From Flavobacteriales bacterium (GTDB lineage: Bacteria; Bacteroidota; Bacteroidia; Flavobacteriales_E; Vicingaceae): a DNA stretch of 64,000 nt. The translations under genes and the position numbers were made by a program. The stretch is from the NCBI GenBank assembly GCA_020853105.1, contig JADYZM010000056.1, forward strand, positions 1 to 64,000, read 5' to 3'. The notes below the pieces were generated by a model, which saw only the letters and a list, made by a program, of their open reading frames with translations, had not been told where the DNA came from and ran no database searches. Below, piece after piece: positions 1-7,987 of this stretch (position 1 is the first letter of the stretch; each line of letters begins with the position of its first letter).

Positions 1-223
1 TAAAGAAATGATCAACTGCGTTTTTACTGGTTAGAATCACAGAATCAAAATCTGCAAGATTAATTTTTTGTTGTCTGAATTCTTTTGCCGAAACTCCTTC
101 AATGTGAATAAATTCGCGAAAATCTATTTTCACTTTACATTGTTCTGACAAATCAAAATATGGAGATTTTACTGTTTCAGGTTTGGGTTGAGAAACCAAA
201 ATGCTTTTTACTTTCAACATCAT
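1..223 (-). CDS. hemD: Uroporphyrinogen-III synthase, N-terminal part (runs off the window)
   Basis: Reading leftward from the ATG at 223-221 gives an open frame of 74 codons that continues past the window edge. It begins MMLKVKSILVSQ and contains SPYFDLSE, KIDFREFIHIEGVSAKEF and SVILTSKNAVDHFF. These are characteristic of the Bacteroidota form of HemD, which cyclises hydroxymethylbilane to uroporphyrinogen III in the cytoplasm (haem synthesis). A second ATG at 220-218 is an equally good start. It lies 38 nt downstream of the DUF4271 membrane protein gene, an arrangement commonly seen in this phylum. The call rests on recognised sequence and this neighbour. Only about the first 30 percent of the protein is visible, so active-site completeness cannot be judged. 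Confidence 0.85.
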   Translation of the reverse strand, partial: MMLKVKSILVSQPKPETVKSPYFDLSEQCKVKIDFREFIHIEGVSAKEFRQQKINLADFDSVILTSKNAVDHFF

Positions 224-261
224 CCTATCGTTTTGTTTTTTTAGTCGAATGGAGATATTTT

Positions 262-1131
262 TTAGATTAAAAACTTTCCAACAACGACTAAAGGTAAAAT
301 TTCAAGGGTGCAAATGTACAAAAAAATATATAAAACTGAAATTTTATTATAAATACCTAAGGTAAAAAAACGAATGAATCTGAAAATTAGGACAATAATT
401 ACAAGGGGAATTACTACCGCTTTTATAATTATTAAAGCTTCAAAGTTGGAAAAAAAGAGTAGTGCAATTGCCGGGATAAGCAAAATACCTAGGAAATAAT
501 TATACAACATTACTGTATATGAATACATTGGGACTATTTGTTCGTTTGAAAATATTTTTGCCAGTAAAAATCCAAAAAGTAATTTAAAAAAGTAAGAACA
601 AGCTACGCATAAAAGAATAAATGGAAAAAGAACAAATATTGAAAAATTTCCTCCGGCATTCATATAAAAATAAAAAATCAATAGCGAAAGATTAAAAATG
701 TAGATAATCATTAAGCTAAAATTTACCCGGTGAAAGAAAACTCTTTCTTCTCTTGCAACTTCTTGAGAGGCATAGAATGAAAACATAGATTTATAAATTT
801 GATTGAATCGGCTCAACCCAAAAGCCCTTGTAAAAGCTAACAACAAAACTACTAGAGTTAGCACAATTGCTGGCCATTCTGAATGGATGTCTTTTTTAAC
901 TTCTGGAGTAAATAAAGGAGTTTGAGAAGTAATTCCTTTAGATTTGTCAGTTACAGTTGATTTTCGATGAGGAAAATTTTCTACAGAAGTCCAAATATTC
1001 ACTAAACTGTCGTGTTTTATCGAATCAGCAATTGCAACAGAATCTATTGCGGATAAGCTATCTTGAGCGACGGAGCTGTCTGATACTTGTGAAATATTTT
1101 GACTTGAAGGAGAAATGATAGTTTGAAACAT
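262..1131 (-). CDS. DUF4271 family integral membrane protein
   Basis: A protein of about 289 residues with a polar, Ser/Asp-rich N-terminal 70 residues, then at least six hydrophobic segments separated by short basic loops (for example near WPAIVLTLVVLLLAF, FSLMIIYIFNLSLLIFYF and VVIPLVIIVLIFRF). The conserved-looking FYASQEVAREERVFFHRVNF stretch between the first and second helices, and the position directly upstream of hemD, fit the DUF4271 family of Bacteroidota, which has no established function. The open frame can extend to a TTG at 1155, but the ATG at 1131-1129 is the better start. It continues the co-directional run from the response regulator gene (72 nt gap from this start). Inner-membrane location is inferred from hydrophobicity only. 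Confidence 0.75.
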   Translation of the reverse strand: MFQTIISPSSQNISQVSDSSVAQDSLSAIDSVAIADSIKHDSLVNIWTSVENFPHRKSTVTDKSKGITSQTPLFTPEVKKDIHSEWPAIVLTLVVLLLAFTRAFGLSRFNQIYKSMFSFYASQEVAREERVFFHRVNFSLMIIYIFNLSLLIFYFYMNAGGNFSIFVLFPFILLCVACSYFFKLLFGFLLAKIFSNEQIVPMYSYTVMLYNYFLGILLIPAIALLFFSNFEALIIIKAVVIPLVIIVLIFRFIRFFTLGIYNKISVLYIFLYICTLEILPLVVVGKFLI

Positions 1132-1203
1132 AGAAAAACAAAACTCTTTATACAAAAATAGTGTATTTGTAGAGATGAGTTTTATTGGGAAGAAAATCTT
1201 TTT

Positions 1204-1857
1204 TTACAGCAGTTTATGCTTCTGTGCTTTTTGAATGGCTTCAATTTTATTGTGAACTTGAAGTTTTTTGTAAATATTTTCAATGTGTTTTCTGACGGTT
1301 CCTGAGCTAATAATTAAATTTTCTGCAATGCTCTGATAGTTTAAACCCTTAGAAAGTTGTTCTAATATTTCTATTTCTCTTTTGCTGAGTTCTATTTCTT
1401 CAGTTTCTATATTTTGCTCAGAAACTCGTTGAGGAGATCGTAATAGGTTTAGTGTTTTTAAAGCTACTGATGGAGTCATTGCCGCACCACCATCTAGCAC
1501 CTGTTTAATTCCGTTGTAAAGTTCATCGGGGTTGGTTTCTTTCAACAAATATCCATCTGCTCCAGATTTTATAGAGTTGAAAATATTGTTATCGTCATCC
1601 ATAACTGTTAGCATAATTATTTTGATGTGTGGATATTTGGCTTTGATAATTTCAGTAGCTTCCATACCGTTCATTTCGGGCATTTGAATATCCATCAATA
1701 TTACATCAATATTACTGTCAGCAGCTAACTTGCCAATCAATTCTGCACCATTTGCACCTTTGAACTTAAATTTTAAATCATCAAAGAAAGATATCTTTTC
1801 TTCGATAGCTTCGGCTAAAAAATTATTATCCTCGGCAATCGCAATTTTTATAGGCAT
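1204..1857 (-). CDS. NarL/FixJ-type response regulator
   Basis: A 217-residue two-domain protein. The receiver domain (about 1-120) has the acidic pocket E9/D10, the phospho-acceptor D56 in LMDIQMP, T84 in MLTV and K106 in YLLKE. A LuxR-type helix-turn-helix (about 155-212) contains LSKREIEILEQLSKGLNYQSIAE and the recognition-helix stretch SGTVRKHIENIYKKL. It is a cytoplasmic DNA-binding regulator activated by phosphorylation. The gene lies 43 nt downstream of the histidine kinase gene on the same strand, so the two are very likely a cognate pair. Targets cannot be read from the window. The family assignment is secure; the partner assignment is inferred from adjacency. Confidence 0.93.
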   Translation of the reverse strand: MPIKIAIAEDNNFLAEAIEEKISFFDDLKFKFKGANGAELIGKLAADSNIDVILMDIQMPEMNGMEATEIIKAKYPHIKIIMLTVMDDDNNIFNSIKSGADGYLLKETNPDELYNGIKQVLDGGAAMTPSVALKTLNLLRSPQRVSEQNIETEEIELSKREIEILEQLSKGLNYQSIAENLIISSGTVRKHIENIYKKLQVHNKIEAIQKAQKHKLL

Positions 1858-1900
1858 TGTAAATTTTTTATCAAAGATAAATATATACGTTTAACATTTC

Positions 1901-3730
1901 CTATACGACATTTAACGTATCTTTTGGGATTATAAGAGTAATTTTTGTACCTGTATCAGGTTTAGATTCTATATTTAACGAAGCATTGATTTTTTTAGCT
2001 CTGTTTTTCATGTTGAGCAGTCCATTTCCGGTTTGAATGTGATTCAAATCAAAACCTATTCCATCGTCTTCTATTGAAACTACAATACTTTTTGAAGTTT
2101 CCATTAAAATGAGTTTAATACGAGAGGCTGCAGAATATTTTATGGAATTATTAATAGATTCTTGTACAATTCTGTGGCAATTAACTCCCTGAATGGTATT
2201 TAACAGATAATTTGATTTTATTGTATTTTCAAACTCAAATGTAATTTGTTCTTGGGCAGATCTTGCTGTGGTAATATAATTTTGGAGTCTCCCGGTAAGG
2301 TCGCCAAAAGTTATTTGTTCTTGATTTAAAGCCCAAATAGTATCTCTTAGTTGAGTGATTGTGGTTTTTGTAAAAGACGAGATGTCTCTAAGTTTATTGT
2401 TGAGTTTTTCGTCAGTAGTTTTGAATAAATATTTCATATTGTCAACCGAAGAAATGATAAAAGTGAGTTGAGAGCCAATATTGTCGTGTAAATCCCTTGA
2501 AATTCTTAAGCGTTCTTCATGAATTTCGTTTTGAATTTTAACTAGGGCGAGTTGGTCTTTCAGTCGGTTTTCTTCAAGCAATTGCTGTTGTTTTTGTTTT
2601 TGTTGCTTATAGATGAAAAATCCTGATAATACAACGATTAACAAAATTGCAGAAATGAGTATAAGAGTATTGGTTTTGGTTTTAGATTCAAGTTCTTTTT
2701 TTGCGATTTCAATTTTTTGTTCGGCAATTTGTTTTTCGTTTTTTTCTGTTTCAAATTGAATTTCGAGTTCAGCAATGGTTTTGTTGGTGCTTTCATTTAG
2801 CAAAGAATCTTTTAAAGATTGGTGTATTCGTAAGTAATCTATTGCTTTTTGTGGGGATTTTGTATTTTCAAAACACAACGATAAGTGTTCTGCGGCATAT
2901 TGCGCCATGTGAATATAATTATTTTCTAAAGCCATTTTATAACATGCTTCCATCCACGTTATTGCTTCCAAATAATTTTTTTGAGCGAAATAATAGTCGC
3001 CATATAAAACTAAACATTCGGCAATTCCATAGATATCATTTCTTTTTTTTCGGATGTTATATGCTTGGTCTAGGTATGCTTTGGATTTTATAAAATCTTT
3101 TTTTTCTAAATAAACACCTGATAAATGTCCAAGAGCAAAGGGAATTCCAATGCTGTCTTTTTGTTTGATTTTCAGTTCGAGAGCTTTGTTAAAGAATAAT
3201 ATTGCACTGTCTAAGTTTCCCGACGATTGTAGTAAAATTCCGTAGTTGTCGTAAATTGGGTTGAGTAATATTTCATTTTCCTCTTTTTCAAGCAACTCAA
3301 TGCCCTTTTTCATGTAGTATTTAGCTTTATTAAGATCTCTCAAACGCATGGAATATCCTAAATTACCATAGGTATTTCCGGCTTTGGAATGATTTCCAAT
3401 GGATTCATAAATTACAATGGCTCTTAAATCATGAGTCAAGCGTTTGCCGTAATCTCCTAAATATGCATAAATCAATGCCAATTCGGTGCATACATCTGCT
3501 TCTAATTCTTTGTTTTGTATTAGTCTGGCATGCTCAAGTGCAGTTGAAAACAATTTTTCGGATTTAACTGTATTGCCTAGAACTTTGTCGTGTGGAATGG
3601 CTAAAACTTGCCTTACTTGCTCTTCTGTCGATAAATTTTTTATAGCAATTTCTACACTGTCTATGTAGTTTTTTTGTGCAAAAACCGTAACACTTACTAG
3701 CAGAAAAATTCCAATCAAACTTTTTTTCAT
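1901..3730 (-). CDS. TPR-containing sensor histidine kinase (HisKA_3/HPK7 type)
   Basis: A 609-residue protein with a signal peptide (1-19, ending TVFAQ), TPR-like helical repeats (about 60-310), a coiled coil, one transmembrane helix (about 354-374) and a cytoplasmic kinase. The dimerisation and phosphoacceptor motif is RISRDLHDNIGSQ with H415. The ATPase domain has an N-box (IVQESINNSIKYS, about 521-533), EDDGIGFD (554-561) and GNGLLNM (568-574). The sensor part is therefore predicted to be periplasmic and made of TPRs, a common Bacteroidota design whose ligand is usually unknown. It sits 13 nt after pheS and just before a NarL-type regulator, its probable partner. All expected kinase motifs are present. 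Confidence 0.92.
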   Translation of the reverse strand: MKKSLIGIFLLVSVTVFAQKNYIDSVEIAIKNLSTEEQVRQVLAIPHDKVLGNTVKSEKLFSTALEHARLIQNKELEADVCTELALIYAYLGDYGKRLTHDLRAIVIYESIGNHSKAGNTYGNLGYSMRLRDLNKAKYYMKKGIELLEKEENEILLNPIYDNYGILLQSSGNLDSAILFFNKALELKIKQKDSIGIPFALGHLSGVYLEKKDFIKSKAYLDQAYNIRKKRNDIYGIAECLVLYGDYYFAQKNYLEAITWMEACYKMALENNYIHMAQYAAEHLSLCFENTKSPQKAIDYLRIHQSLKDSLLNESTNKTIAELEIQFETEKNEKQIAEQKIEIAKKELESKTKTNTLILISAILLIVVLSGFFIYKQQKQKQQQLLEENRLKDQLALVKIQNEIHEERLRISRDLHDNIGSQLTFIISSVDNMKYLFKTTDEKLNNKLRDISSFTKTTITQLRDTIWALNQEQITFGDLTGRLQNYITTARSAQEQITFEFENTIKSNYLLNTIQGVNCHRIVQESINNSIKYSAASRIKLILMETSKSIVVSIEDDGIGFDLNHIQTGNGLLNMKNRAKKINASLNIESKPDTGTKITLIIPKDTLNVV

Positions 3731-3743
3731 GGAAAAACTTTTG

Positions 3744-4766
3744 TTAAAGAGAACCTTTAAATTGCTTTAAAAATCGAATATCACCTTCAGAAAACAACCT
3801 TAAATCATTGATTTTGTATTTCAGCATTGCTATTCGTTCAACGCCCATTCCGAAAGCAAAACCGGTGTATTTTTTTGAGTCTATACCACAATTTTCTAAA
3901 ACTTTCGGGTCAACCATTCCACAGCCCAATATTTCCAAGTAACCGGAATATTTACAAATGTTACAGCCCTTACTGTTACAAACAGAACAAGAAACGTCAA
4001 CCTCGGCACTAGGTTCTGTAAAAGGAAAATACGATGGACGTAGTCTGATTTCAGTATTTTCACCAAACATTTCTTTGGCAAAATACAATAGAGTTTGTTT
4101 TAAATCTGCAAAAGATACATTCTCTGCAATATATAAACCTTCAATTTGGTGAAAAAAACAATGGGCTCTGGCAGAAATAGCCTCATTTCTATAAACTCTT
4201 CCCGGAGATAACGTTCTGATAGGTGGCTTTTGGCTTTCCATAACCCGAACTTGCACTGAAGACGTGTGTGTGCGAAGAGCAATTTCACCGTTGTTCGATT
4301 CAACAAAGAATGTGTCTTGCATATCTCTGGCAGGGTGCTCAGGAGGAAAATTTAATGCTGAAAAATTGTGCCAATCGTCTTCTATTTCAGGTCCGTCAGA
4401 AACTGTAAATCCAATTCTGGAAAAAATTTCAACAATTTGATTTTTTACCAATGTTATCGGGTGTAGAGAGCCTATTTCAATTGGATATGGAGTCTTAGTT
4501 AAATCAATATCAATTGATTCTTTGGATTGAGAGTCTTGTGTGTTTTTGAATGCGTCAATTTTCGATTGAGCTTTATCTTTTATCTGATTGATAAGTTGAC
4601 CGATTTCTTTTTTTTCTTCGTTTGGAACATTTTTAAAATCTACCAATAAATCTTTTAAAATGCCTTTTGACCCCAAAATTTTTATTCTGAATTCTTCAAC
4701 TTGTTCGGCGTTTTGGGCTGTAAAGTTTTCTACATTTTTTAATACTTCTAGAAGCCTGTCTTTCAT
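3744..4766 (-). CDS. pheS: Phenylalanine--tRNA ligase alpha subunit
   Basis: A 340-residue protein, the normal length for bacterial PheS. The N-terminal coiled-coil tRNA-binding region (1-95) includes KILGSKGIL. The class II catalytic core has HPITLVKNQIVEIFSRIGF, the motif 2 region TLSPGRVYRNEAISARA and motif 3 GFAFGMGVERIAMLKY near the C-terminus. A Cys-rich insert (CSVCNSKGCNICKYSG) is the variant seen in Bacteroidota. With PheT (not in the window) it charges tRNA-Phe in the cytoplasm. It starts 9 nt downstream of the peptidyl-prolyl isomerase stop and ends 13 nt before the histidine kinase, so these genes are probably co-transcribed. Confidence 0.97.
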   Translation of the reverse strand: MKDRLLEVLKNVENFTAQNAEQVEEFRIKILGSKGILKDLLVDFKNVPNEEKKEIGQLINQIKDKAQSKIDAFKNTQDSQSKESIDIDLTKTPYPIEIGSLHPITLVKNQIVEIFSRIGFTVSDGPEIEDDWHNFSALNFPPEHPARDMQDTFFVESNNGEIALRTHTSSVQVRVMESQKPPIRTLSPGRVYRNEAISARAHCFFHQIEGLYIAENVSFADLKQTLLYFAKEMFGENTEIRLRPSYFPFTEPSAEVDVSCSVCNSKGCNICKYSGYLEILGCGMVDPKVLENCGIDSKKYTGFAFGMGVERIAMLKYKINDLRLFSEGDIRFLKQFKGSL

Positions 4767-4775
4767 AGGAAAGGT

Positions 4776-5468
4776 TTATTTTTTTACAAGTTTTACTGTC
4801 ATCTTGATGTCTTCGACAGGTCTGTCTCTTTTATCTGTCTTAACGGCAGCAATTTTATCTACTACATCTAAGCCTTCAACAACTTCACCAAAAACGGTAT
4901 AATTCATATCTAAATGCGGAGTTCCACCAAGAGTTTCATAAATTTTTATTTGCTCTTCGGTATATTCAAATTTGTTTTGAGTATTTGCATTTTTTGATTT
5001 TAACATAGCCTCTAATTCTGCTCTTTTGAATGTTCGTCCTTGAACAATATAAAATTGTGTGCTAGATGAAGCTTTTTGGGGGTTAACATCATCACCTTCT
5101 CGTGCAGCAGCCAAAACGCCTTTTTTGTGAATGATTCCTCTTACAAACTCTGCGGGAACAGTATAACCCAAACCACCTTCACCAAGGACTGAACCAGGTT
5201 TGGCATTTTTTGAATCAGGGTCGCCTCCTTGAATCATGAAATTTTGAATCACCCGATGAAATAAAGTTCCGTCTAAAGCTCCATCTTTGGCTAATTTCAT
5301 AAAATTATCACGGTGTTTTGGGGTTTCATTATATAGGCTGATTTTTATATCACCAAGTGTGGTAGAAATTAGTACCAGAGTGTTTTTTTGTGAATTTTGG
5401 GCAATAGAAACAAAGCTGATTAAACTGATTATCAGCATAGAAATCAATTTTTTTGTAGTTGGTATCAT
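4776..5468 (-). CDS. Cyclophilin-type peptidyl-prolyl cis-trans isomerase, exported
   Basis: A 230-residue protein with a signal peptide (MIPTTKKLISMLIISLISFVSIAQ) followed by a cyclophilin domain. The catalytic motif FHRVIQNFMIQGGDP is visible, as are GLGYTVPAEF, STQFYIVQGRTF and NYTVFGEVVEGLDVVDKI. A loop of about 40 residues (RAELEAMLKSKNANTQ...) is inserted before the last motif, as in many Bacteroidota homologues. It isomerises X-Pro bonds during folding of exported proteins, presumably in the periplasm. It is the first gene of the minus-strand run leading into pheS. The ATG at 5468 gives a complete signal peptide. Confidence 0.93.
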   Translation of the reverse strand: MIPTTKKLISMLIISLISFVSIAQNSQKNTLVLISTTLGDIKISLYNETPKHRDNFMKLAKDGALDGTLFHRVIQNFMIQGGDPDSKNAKPGSVLGEGGLGYTVPAEFVRGIIHKKGVLAAAREGDDVNPQKASSSTQFYIVQGRTFKRAELEAMLKSKNANTQNKFEYTEEQIKIYETLGGTPHLDMNYTVFGEVVEGLDVVDKIAAVKTDKRDRPVEDIKMTVKLVKK

Positions 5469-5556
5469 TATTTTTTATAAATTTGTTAATTACAAAGCTA
5501 ACAAATGATAGAATATTTTAGCTTTAAAACTTAAATAATTCAAAAGAAAAATTTAA

Positions 5557-5985
5557 ATGAAACAGATTCTAAACATTAAAACAATTGTATTGGTTTTTGC
5601 AGGATTAATTGTATTTTCTTGTGCCAAAGAACGTTCGCCAAGTTTACATATTACTGTTTTAGATGAAAAAGGAGCCCCAGCTTCAGGTGCAACGGTTCAT
5701 GCTTGGCCAAGTAATGATGCAACTAGTGCGGGAAGTACTGTAAATGAAGCTGAAATGGACAAAACCGGAACAACTGATGCGGCAGGCTATATTAAATTTG
5801 ATTTTAAATTCTCTGCTGTATTAGATGTTGATGTGGTTTATTATAGAACCAATCAAACAGTTGATACATCTGGAACTTTGATTACGACAATTGACTCATT
5901 GAGTGGGCATAAAGTTGTAAAAATTGAAACGGTAAGACAAACAGACGAAGCAAACGACTACAGAGAAACTGTAAATCTTAGATAA
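5557..5985 (+). CDS. Small lipoprotein with a predicted beta-sandwich domain
   Basis: A 142-residue protein starting with a lipoprotein signal (hydrophobic stretch then VFSCAKE, lipidated Cys about residue 22). The mature part contains LHITVLDEKGAPASGATVHAW, which resembles the first strands of carboxypeptidase-regulatory-like or SpaA-like folds, and TTDAAGYIKFDF, the usual follow-on motif. No catalytic residues are evident. It is likely anchored in the outer or inner membrane and small enough to be a single domain. It is divergent from the isomerase gene and its stop codon directly abuts the stop of the next, convergent gene. Function unknown. Confidence 0.7.
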   Translation: MKQILNIKTIVLVFAGLIVFSCAKERSPSLHITVLDEKGAPASGATVHAWPSNDATSAGSTVNEAEMDKTGTTDAAGYIKFDFKFSAVLDVDVVYYRTNQTVDTSGTLITTIDSLSGHKVVKIETVRQTDEANDYRETVNLR

Positions 5986-6327
5986 TTACTGGTTTAAATA
6001 AGTAATTATTGCTTTTTTCATAAACACATTTTGTTGTTCCCCAACTAAATCTTGAGGAAGTTTTTTTATACATTTAAAATGGGGCCAACCTTCATTGTCC
6101 ACCCCAAGTTTTTTATAATAACCAAAAGGTGTTAGAACTGTGCAGATTCCAACGTGTATCAAGTCAATTTTTTGTTCGCGTTTTAACACTTGATGATTCA
6201 TTCCCAACTCCTGTAGCCCAATTATAAATAAAACTGATTGTAAATCTGGAATTTCACCAAATTTTTTTCTGAGCATAAGTTGGATTTTTACCCATTCTGT
6301 ATTTATATCAATATCCTGAGGATGCAT
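5986..6327 (-). CDS. Conserved hypothetical protein
   Basis: A 113-residue soluble protein with no signal peptide or membrane segment. It contains EWVKIQLMLRKKFGEIPDLQSVLFIIGLQELG and later a Pro/Trp-containing stretch (NEGWPHFKCIKKLP). The composition and clear start suggest a real gene, and I recall similar small proteins in Bacteroidota genomes, but I cannot name a characterised family. The stop codon abuts the stop of the convergent lipoprotein gene (0 nt between them), so the two genes must share whatever transcription-end signal exists. Function unknown. Confidence 0.6.
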   Translation of the reverse strand: MHPQDIDINTEWVKIQLMLRKKFGEIPDLQSVLFIIGLQELGMNHQVLKREQKIDLIHVGICTVLTPFGYYKKLGVDNEGWPHFKCIKKLPQDLVGEQQNVFMKKAIITYLNQ

Positions 6328-6424
6328 GACACAAAATTATCGATTTAACAATAAACAATAGGGTATTGAAAAAATCATTTAATATAAAACAAAATAAAAA
6401 GGATGCTTCAATAGTTTTGTAAGT

Positions 6425-6952
6425 ATGAATTTTTTTGATTTTCTATTTATTGTACCGCTTTTGTGGGGGGCATACACAGGCTTTGTAAAAGGACTTGTTA
6501 TAGAATTGGCATCATTTGTTGCTTTAGTATTAGGGGTTTGGGGCGGTTTAAAATTTTCATATTTATCATCAGCCTATTTGAGCAAATTTTTTGATATTTC
6601 AGATAACATTATGCCTTTGATTTCTTTTTCTATTACGTTCATAACAATTGTAATTCTTGTTTTTATTTTAGCAAAATTGTTACAAGGAGTTTTAAAGAAG
6701 GCAGCTCTTGGAATTTTCAATAAAATTTTAGGATTGGCATTTGGCGTTCTAAAGTTTGCTTTTATTATAAGTATAGTTCTCAATTTACTTAATGTTTTTA
6801 ATAAAGAAGTAGAATTTATTAAACCAGAACAAAAGCAATCGTCGTTATTATATAATTCGATTGAAAAATTAGGACAAATGATAATTCCCGGAATTAAAGA
6901 ATTGAAGCTAAACTCAGCCCTTTCTACCGATGAAAATGGATTAAATGAATAA
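6425..6952 (+). CDS. CvpA family inner-membrane protein
   Basis: A 175-residue protein with four predicted membrane segments in the first 125 residues: FFDFLFIVPLLWGAYTGF, LVIELASFVALVLGVWGG, LISFSITFITIVILVFILA and GVLKFAFIISIVLNLL. The N-terminal pattern D-(hydrophobic)-GAYTGFVKGLVIELAS is typical of the CvpA family (named from colicin V production in E. coli, molecular role unclear). The polar C-terminal tail of about 45 residues is also typical. A TAGTTTTG sequence lies at 6412-6419, but only 5 nt before the ATG, too close for an ordinary promoter. Confidence 0.88.
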   Translation: MNFFDFLFIVPLLWGAYTGFVKGLVIELASFVALVLGVWGGLKFSYLSSAYLSKFFDISDNIMPLISFSITFITIVILVFILAKLLQGVLKKAALGIFNKILGLAFGVLKFAFIISIVLNLLNVFNKEVEFIKPEQKQSSLLYNSIEKLGQMIIPGIKELKLNSALSTDENGLNE

Positions 6953-7105
6953 ATTCTCAAAAAAAGTTCTTTAAAAGGTAAGTAGCAATTAATTGATAAA
7001 CAGTTATACAACTATAGATATTTCAATCTTCTTGAAGATAAAACACATCTAAATCAATTAGATTCAGTACATTTACAACAGTTCTCTTATGAAATCCTTG
7101 ATTAG

Positions 7106-7453
7106 ATGAGGAAAATAGGTTTAATTTTAGTATTTTTTAGTCTTATATATTGTTCTCCGAAAGGACCGGTAACATATTCCAGTCCAATGGTCGGAAAAAC
7201 AAAGTCAGATTTGATTAAAGAAAAAGGGACTGCTCAAAAAGTGAAAATATTTGGTAGTGATGAAGCTTTGATATACGTTGTAAGAGAAGCCTATTTTGGG
7301 CGAATTAAAGAAATTAAACCAGAAACCAAACCCAAACAGATTGTTGAGATTGAGCACATTTATTATGTAAATTCTTTAGGAAAGATATATAAATATCAAG
7401 TGTGGAAAAAGAAAATTAAGCCTAATCAAAACAAATCTGCCGAAAAACAATAA
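7106..7453 (+). CDS. Small lipoprotein of unknown function
   Basis: A 115-residue protein. Its N-terminus (MRKIGLILVFFSLIYCSPKG) is a lipoprotein signal with the Cys at residue 16. The mature part has GKTKSDLIKEKGTAQKVKIFGSDEALIYVVRE, a pattern like the small outer-membrane SmpA/BamE-like lipoproteins (glycine near a helix, then a strand pair), but I do not claim that homology. The tail is Lys-rich. The last 28 nt overlap the 3' end of the convergent 5-formyl-THF cyclo-ligase gene. The upstream gap of 152 nt shows nothing obvious. Confidence 0.6.
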   Translation: MRKIGLILVFFSLIYCSPKGPVTYSSPMVGKTKSDLIKEKGTAQKVKIFGSDEALIYVVREAYFGRIKEIKPETKPKQIVEIEHIYYVNSLGKIYKYQVWKKKIKPNQNKSAEKQ

Positions 7454-7977
7454 ATGTCAGAAAATTGTTGGTCGTGAGGTTCTGTAGGGACGTGCTCCAT
7501 TTCTTGGAAAGGATAAAAAATACCAATTTTTAGTGCGTTGGGTTGGTTAACAAGAAAACCATCATAATAACCACCTCCATAGCCCACTCTATATCTATTT
7601 TTGTCAAAAGCCAATCCAGGAACAACAATCAAATCATAATTACCATCAAATTCGATGCTATTTGCAGGGTGTTGAGTGCCTGCAATACCTGTTTCTAGTT
7701 CGTCGAGAGAATTTAAAATAAGGTTCTGTAGTTTTCTCTGTTTTAATGTTTTGGGAACAACAACGGTGATTTTGTTATCAAGTAATTTTTGAATCAATGG
7801 AGAGATATTGATTTCGCTTCCGAGCGGAATGTATGCATGAACAACCTTTGCATTTATTTTAGAAATAGTTTCCCAAAGTTGTTTGCAAATGACATTATCA
7901 TAAATTTGTTTTTTGTAAGGGTTAAGCTGAGCTCTCCTTTTAAGCATTCTAATTCTGATGTCTTTTTTTTCTTGCAA
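7426..7977 (-). CDS. 5-formyltetrahydrofolate cyclo-ligase
   Basis: A 183-residue protein of normal family length. It shows the N-terminal basic stretch MLKRRAQL, the substrate-site segment AYIPLGSEINISPLI, VVPKTL and the signature DLIVVPGLAFDKNRYRVGYG followed by GGYYDGFL. The enzyme uses ATP to convert 5-formyl-THF to 5,10-methenyl-THF in the cytoplasm (folate one-carbon metabolism). It begins 10 nt after the recQ stop and is probably co-transcribed with it. Its 3' end overlaps the convergent lipoprotein gene by 28 nt. Confidence 0.94.
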   Translation of the reverse strand: MQEKKDIRIRMLKRRAQLNPYKKQIYDNVICKQLWETISKINAKVVHAYIPLGSEINISPLIQKLLDNKITVVVPKTLKQRKLQNLILNSLDELETGIAGTQHPANSIEFDGNYDLIVVPGLAFDKNRYRVGYGGGYYDGFLVNQPNALKIGIFYPFQEMEHVPTEPHDQQFSDIYCFSADLF

Positions 7978-7987
7978 AACAAAAGAT

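Noticed and set aside
2701-3093. Plus-strand open frame inside the TPR kinase gene
   Set aside because: It is antisense to a well-supported coding region, and its Phe/Leu-rich composition is what antisense of Lys/Glu-rich sequence produces.
6412-6419. TAGTTTTG as the cvpA promoter
   Set aside because: The box ends 5 nt before the ATG and has no -33 element, so transcription would start at or inside the start codon.
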